NCBI RefSeq assembly: GCF_900110945.1
Contig: NZ_FOFL01000001.1
Span: forward strand, 248,001-312,000
Reading direction: 5' to 3'
Length of the DNA: 64,000 bases
Source: Devosia sp. YR412
GTDB lineage: Bacteria; Pseudomonadota; Alphaproteobacteria; Rhizobiales; Devosiaceae
Both the position numbers and the translations under genes were made by a program. This document shows, piece after piece, positions 63,201-64,000 of the stretch. The notes beneath the pieces are model-generated. The model saw only the letters and a program-made list of their open reading frames with translations, searched no databases and had not been told where the DNA came from. Each line of letters starts with the position of its first letter. The first letter of the stretch is position 1.

Positions 63201-64000
63201 ACTGTGGCGCTCAACAACGGCGCGGCCAGTCTTTCGACCACGGCGCTGAGCCGCGGCGACCACACCATCACCGCCAATTATCTCGGCACGACCAATTACC
63301 TCGCCAGCAGCGGCACACTGGCCGGCGTGCTACCGGTGCTGGTCGCCGATACCAATCTGACGCTCTCGGCCGCACCGGCGCCGTCGCGCTATGGCCAGGA
63401 CGTCACGTTGACCGCGACCGCCACGGCGCTGCCGGCAGCCGGAACGCCGCAGGGCAATGTTGTCTTCACCGTGGACGGCGTGGCCAGGCCGGCCAGCGCC
63501 ATGACCAATGGTGTCGCAACGCTCACTCTCTCTGCACTTGAACCGGGCATTCACAGCGCCAGCGTCAGCTATGCCGGCTCGACCGATCATGGCGCGGCCA
63601 GCGCCAGCATTGCCGGTGGCATTGTCGTCACCAAGGCCGATGCAACGCTCTCGGTCGGCACCAGCCCAGCCTCGCCGGTGTTCGGCAACAGCCTCACGGT
63701 CACCGCAACCCTGGGCGGTCCATCTGGCCCGCCAACGGGCGATGTGACCTTTGTGATCGACGGCGTCACCAAGCCTGCGGTCACGCCGACGGCTGGCGTG
63801 GCCAGCATCGTGGTTTCCGGCCTCGAGGCCGGCTCGCATACCGTGGAAGCGCGCTTTGCCGGGGATGCGCATTTCAATGCCATCAACGTCACCGCTCCCA
63901 ATGTGACCTTCGCGGCCGCACCGAGTGCGATGACGTTGGCGGCCAGCCCGAGCACGGCGCAGTTTGGCGATAGCGTCACCCTCACCGCGACGCTGAGCTC
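60204..64000 (+). CDS. Large exported Ig-like repeat protein, 3' end beyond the window
   Basis: An open frame in frame 3 runs from a stop at 60138 to the end of the window without interruption. I take the GTG at 60204 (MSSLTFGRRGSRDSTDSVDS): it gives an extended N-region, then a hydrophobic core TLSVLLALLMVLLLASMAMA and probable cleavage before ASLGC. GTG 60339 is an alternative. Residues about 50-185 are a unique head (NNGQLNYSGPSAPIQTKTIL). After that come at least eleven Ig-like repeats of the Big_3_5 type, for example GTPTGNVVFTIDGVAQAPTA with LPVGNHTISADYTG. It is probably a surface or secreted adhesin-like protein; C-terminal anchoring lies outside the window. Confidence 0.88.
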   Translation, partial: MSSLTFGRRGSRDSTDSVDSGEKPSAAEHAIAQSGLQLIWRCTLSVLLALLMVLLLASMAMAASLGCTAVNNGQLNYSGPSAPIQTKTILLTNFTSGDHLTYKHVTDRARAGTTLILSAGPLYLTQTTTTALTHTMSGTVGSVLGIELLNLAATAQSNDAAAGVLIPGLLGDPTNIVVTVTCIPAPAVTTMTLTSNSPTVFGQAASFSAGITAPDGSIATGNVTFTVDGVAQPPVALNGAGVATLNMAGLSVGSHTVSAAYAGNGSFTASSATLSGGHTVNKAATTTAVTSSTASAVFGSNVTFTATVAVTAPGTGTPPGSVIFTLDGVDQSPVALNGSGVATITTNSLGVGSKPILARYVTTTNYAASNGSLSGNQTVTKAPTSTAVTQSAPTTIYGQSVTFTATVTSGVGTPTGNVVFTIDGVAQAPTALNGAGVATLSSTSLPVGNHTISADYTGTANLATSSGSLGGGHAVTAIVTTTTLSGPGSVVFGTNPTITATVSSASGTPTGSVVFTVDGTPRAPVALNGGSVDVTLTGIGAGTHTVTADYAGTAIYAASSGTLSGGQVVTKAATTTTISPVAAVALGQSLSLTATVASASGTPGGTVTFTVDSVAQSPVTLSGGQANLLVPGLGVGSHTISAAYSGADNYAVSTSAATTGTVNKAASSVVVSSSANPAVAGQAIALTATVSASAASPTGTVVFTIDTVDQPAVSLSSGVATLNLPGLAVGSHTITASYSGDANLLTSSASLPGGQTVARAATTTALSSDAPSPALGAAVTFTAVVAPVAPGAGSPTGNVIFSIDNVDQPGVALNGAGTASITRSNLGVGSHVITARYAGDTNFAQSNGTLSGGQTVVAASTATVVTFTPSAPTFGSSATVSATVTSSGGTPAGNVIFTVNSVDRAPTSLVNGVADLVLSNLAVGSYTLGARFVATSNYLASTATDKTMVVGAAPTTTTVSASPSSIKLGESTTLSASVSAAQGTPSGSVEFRDGTTLLGTVALNNGAASLSTTALSRGDHTITANYLGTTNYLASSGTLAGVLPVLVADTNLTLSAAPAPSRYGQDVTLTATATALPAAGTPQGNVVFTVDGVARPASAMTNGVATLTLSALEPGIHSASVSYAGSTDHGAASASIAGGIVVTKADATLSVGTSPASPVFGNSLTVTATLGGPSGPPTGDVTFVIDGVTKPAVTPTAGVASIVVSGLEAGSHTVEARFAGDAHFNAINVTAPNVTFAAAPSAMTLAASPSTAQFGDSVTLTATLS
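60765..64000 (+). repeat. Tandem Ig-like coding repeats of about 285 bases
   Basis: Units begin at about 60765, 61053, 61351, 61639, 61920, 62199, 62483, 62779, 63063, 63351, 63640 and 63922 (the last cut by the window end), each 279-298 bases (93-99 residues). A consensus unit runs ATTTxVTxS, VTFTATV, GTPTGNVVFTIDGVAQ, VALNGAGVATL, VGSHTISAxYxG, SGTLSGGQTV. The copies are diverged from one another, so this is an old array rather than a recent expansion. Confidence 0.85.

Noticed and set aside
60444..63263. A 939-codon open frame on the minus strand with Gly/Arg/Ala/His-rich repeats
   Set aside because: It is the mirror of the plus-strand Ig-repeat gene. The translation has no fold signature, and the plus-strand frame has a signal peptide, family repeats and normal codon use.
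1..64000. CRISPR arrays, rRNA and tRNA genes
   Set aside because: No regularly spaced short direct repeats, no recognisable cloverleaf or rRNA segments were seen. A tRNA scan would settle this definitively.

Overview
The window is about 64 kb of GC-rich DNA with dense, often 4-base-overlapping operons. The gene content (many ABC importers for peptides, sugars and sulfonate-like solutes, RpiR/ROK/LacI regulators, FetAB, a RirA-type operator, a caa3-type oxidase, and a CtaG/CopD pair) points to a free-living alphaproteobacterium of the Hyphomicrobiales, plausibly near Devosia. That placement is inferred from gene content and codon style only. No rRNA, tRNA, CRISPR array or intact mobile element was seen.

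Layout. 1-2450: tail of an F420-type reductase, then an SDR/NTF2-like pair divergent from a LysR regulator. 2670-10556: an RpiR regulator and HAD phosphatase divergent from a metallophosphoesterase plus Dpp/Opp-type ABC operon. 10868-12411: a dead tyrosine integrase (stop at codon 17 and a broken C-terminus). 12795-20519: terminal oxidase genes (fused subunit I/III, subunit II, a small membrane protein, CtaG, CopD-like) and a membrane PQQ glucose-type dehydrogenase. 20879-23617: a decayed UgpC-like ATPase, a doubly frameshifted glycerophosphodiesterase, an inositol-phosphatase-family gene and a second RpiR. 23682-29549: FetAB iron export genes, then a siderophore-type uptake locus with one dead, one signal-less and one normal binding protein and two FecCD permeases but no ATPase. 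29739-32870: an MHYT-PAS-GGDEF-EAL protein. 32863-35314: a sulfonate/nitrate-type ABC importer. 35385-40227: a ribose-type ABC importer with an SDR and a ROK regulator. 40337-42911: PAP2, diacylglycerol-kinase-like and phosphoesterase genes.

43186-58814 is the most interesting part: a catabolic regulon of about 16 kb. It contains a complete sugar/polyol-type ABC importer, an amidase, two histidinol-dehydrogenase homologues that keep the metal and catalytic residues, an SDR, a LacI regulator, a bicupin, a stand-alone MetE-like zinc protein, an RraA-family protein and an alpha/beta-hydrolase fused in frame to a SnoaL-like domain. Five copies of one 16-bp palindrome (core TGCATACGTATGCA with variants) lie before every transcription unit of this block and were found nowhere else in the window. 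This makes it very likely one LacI-controlled pathway whose substrate I cannot name. A LuxR-type solo regulator follows it.

59700-60203 is relatively AT-rich intergenic DNA with interleaved inverted repeats. From about 60204 to the end an open frame encodes a large exported protein built of roughly 95-residue Ig-like repeats, still open at base 64000. A long minus-strand frame over the same bases is only its shadow.
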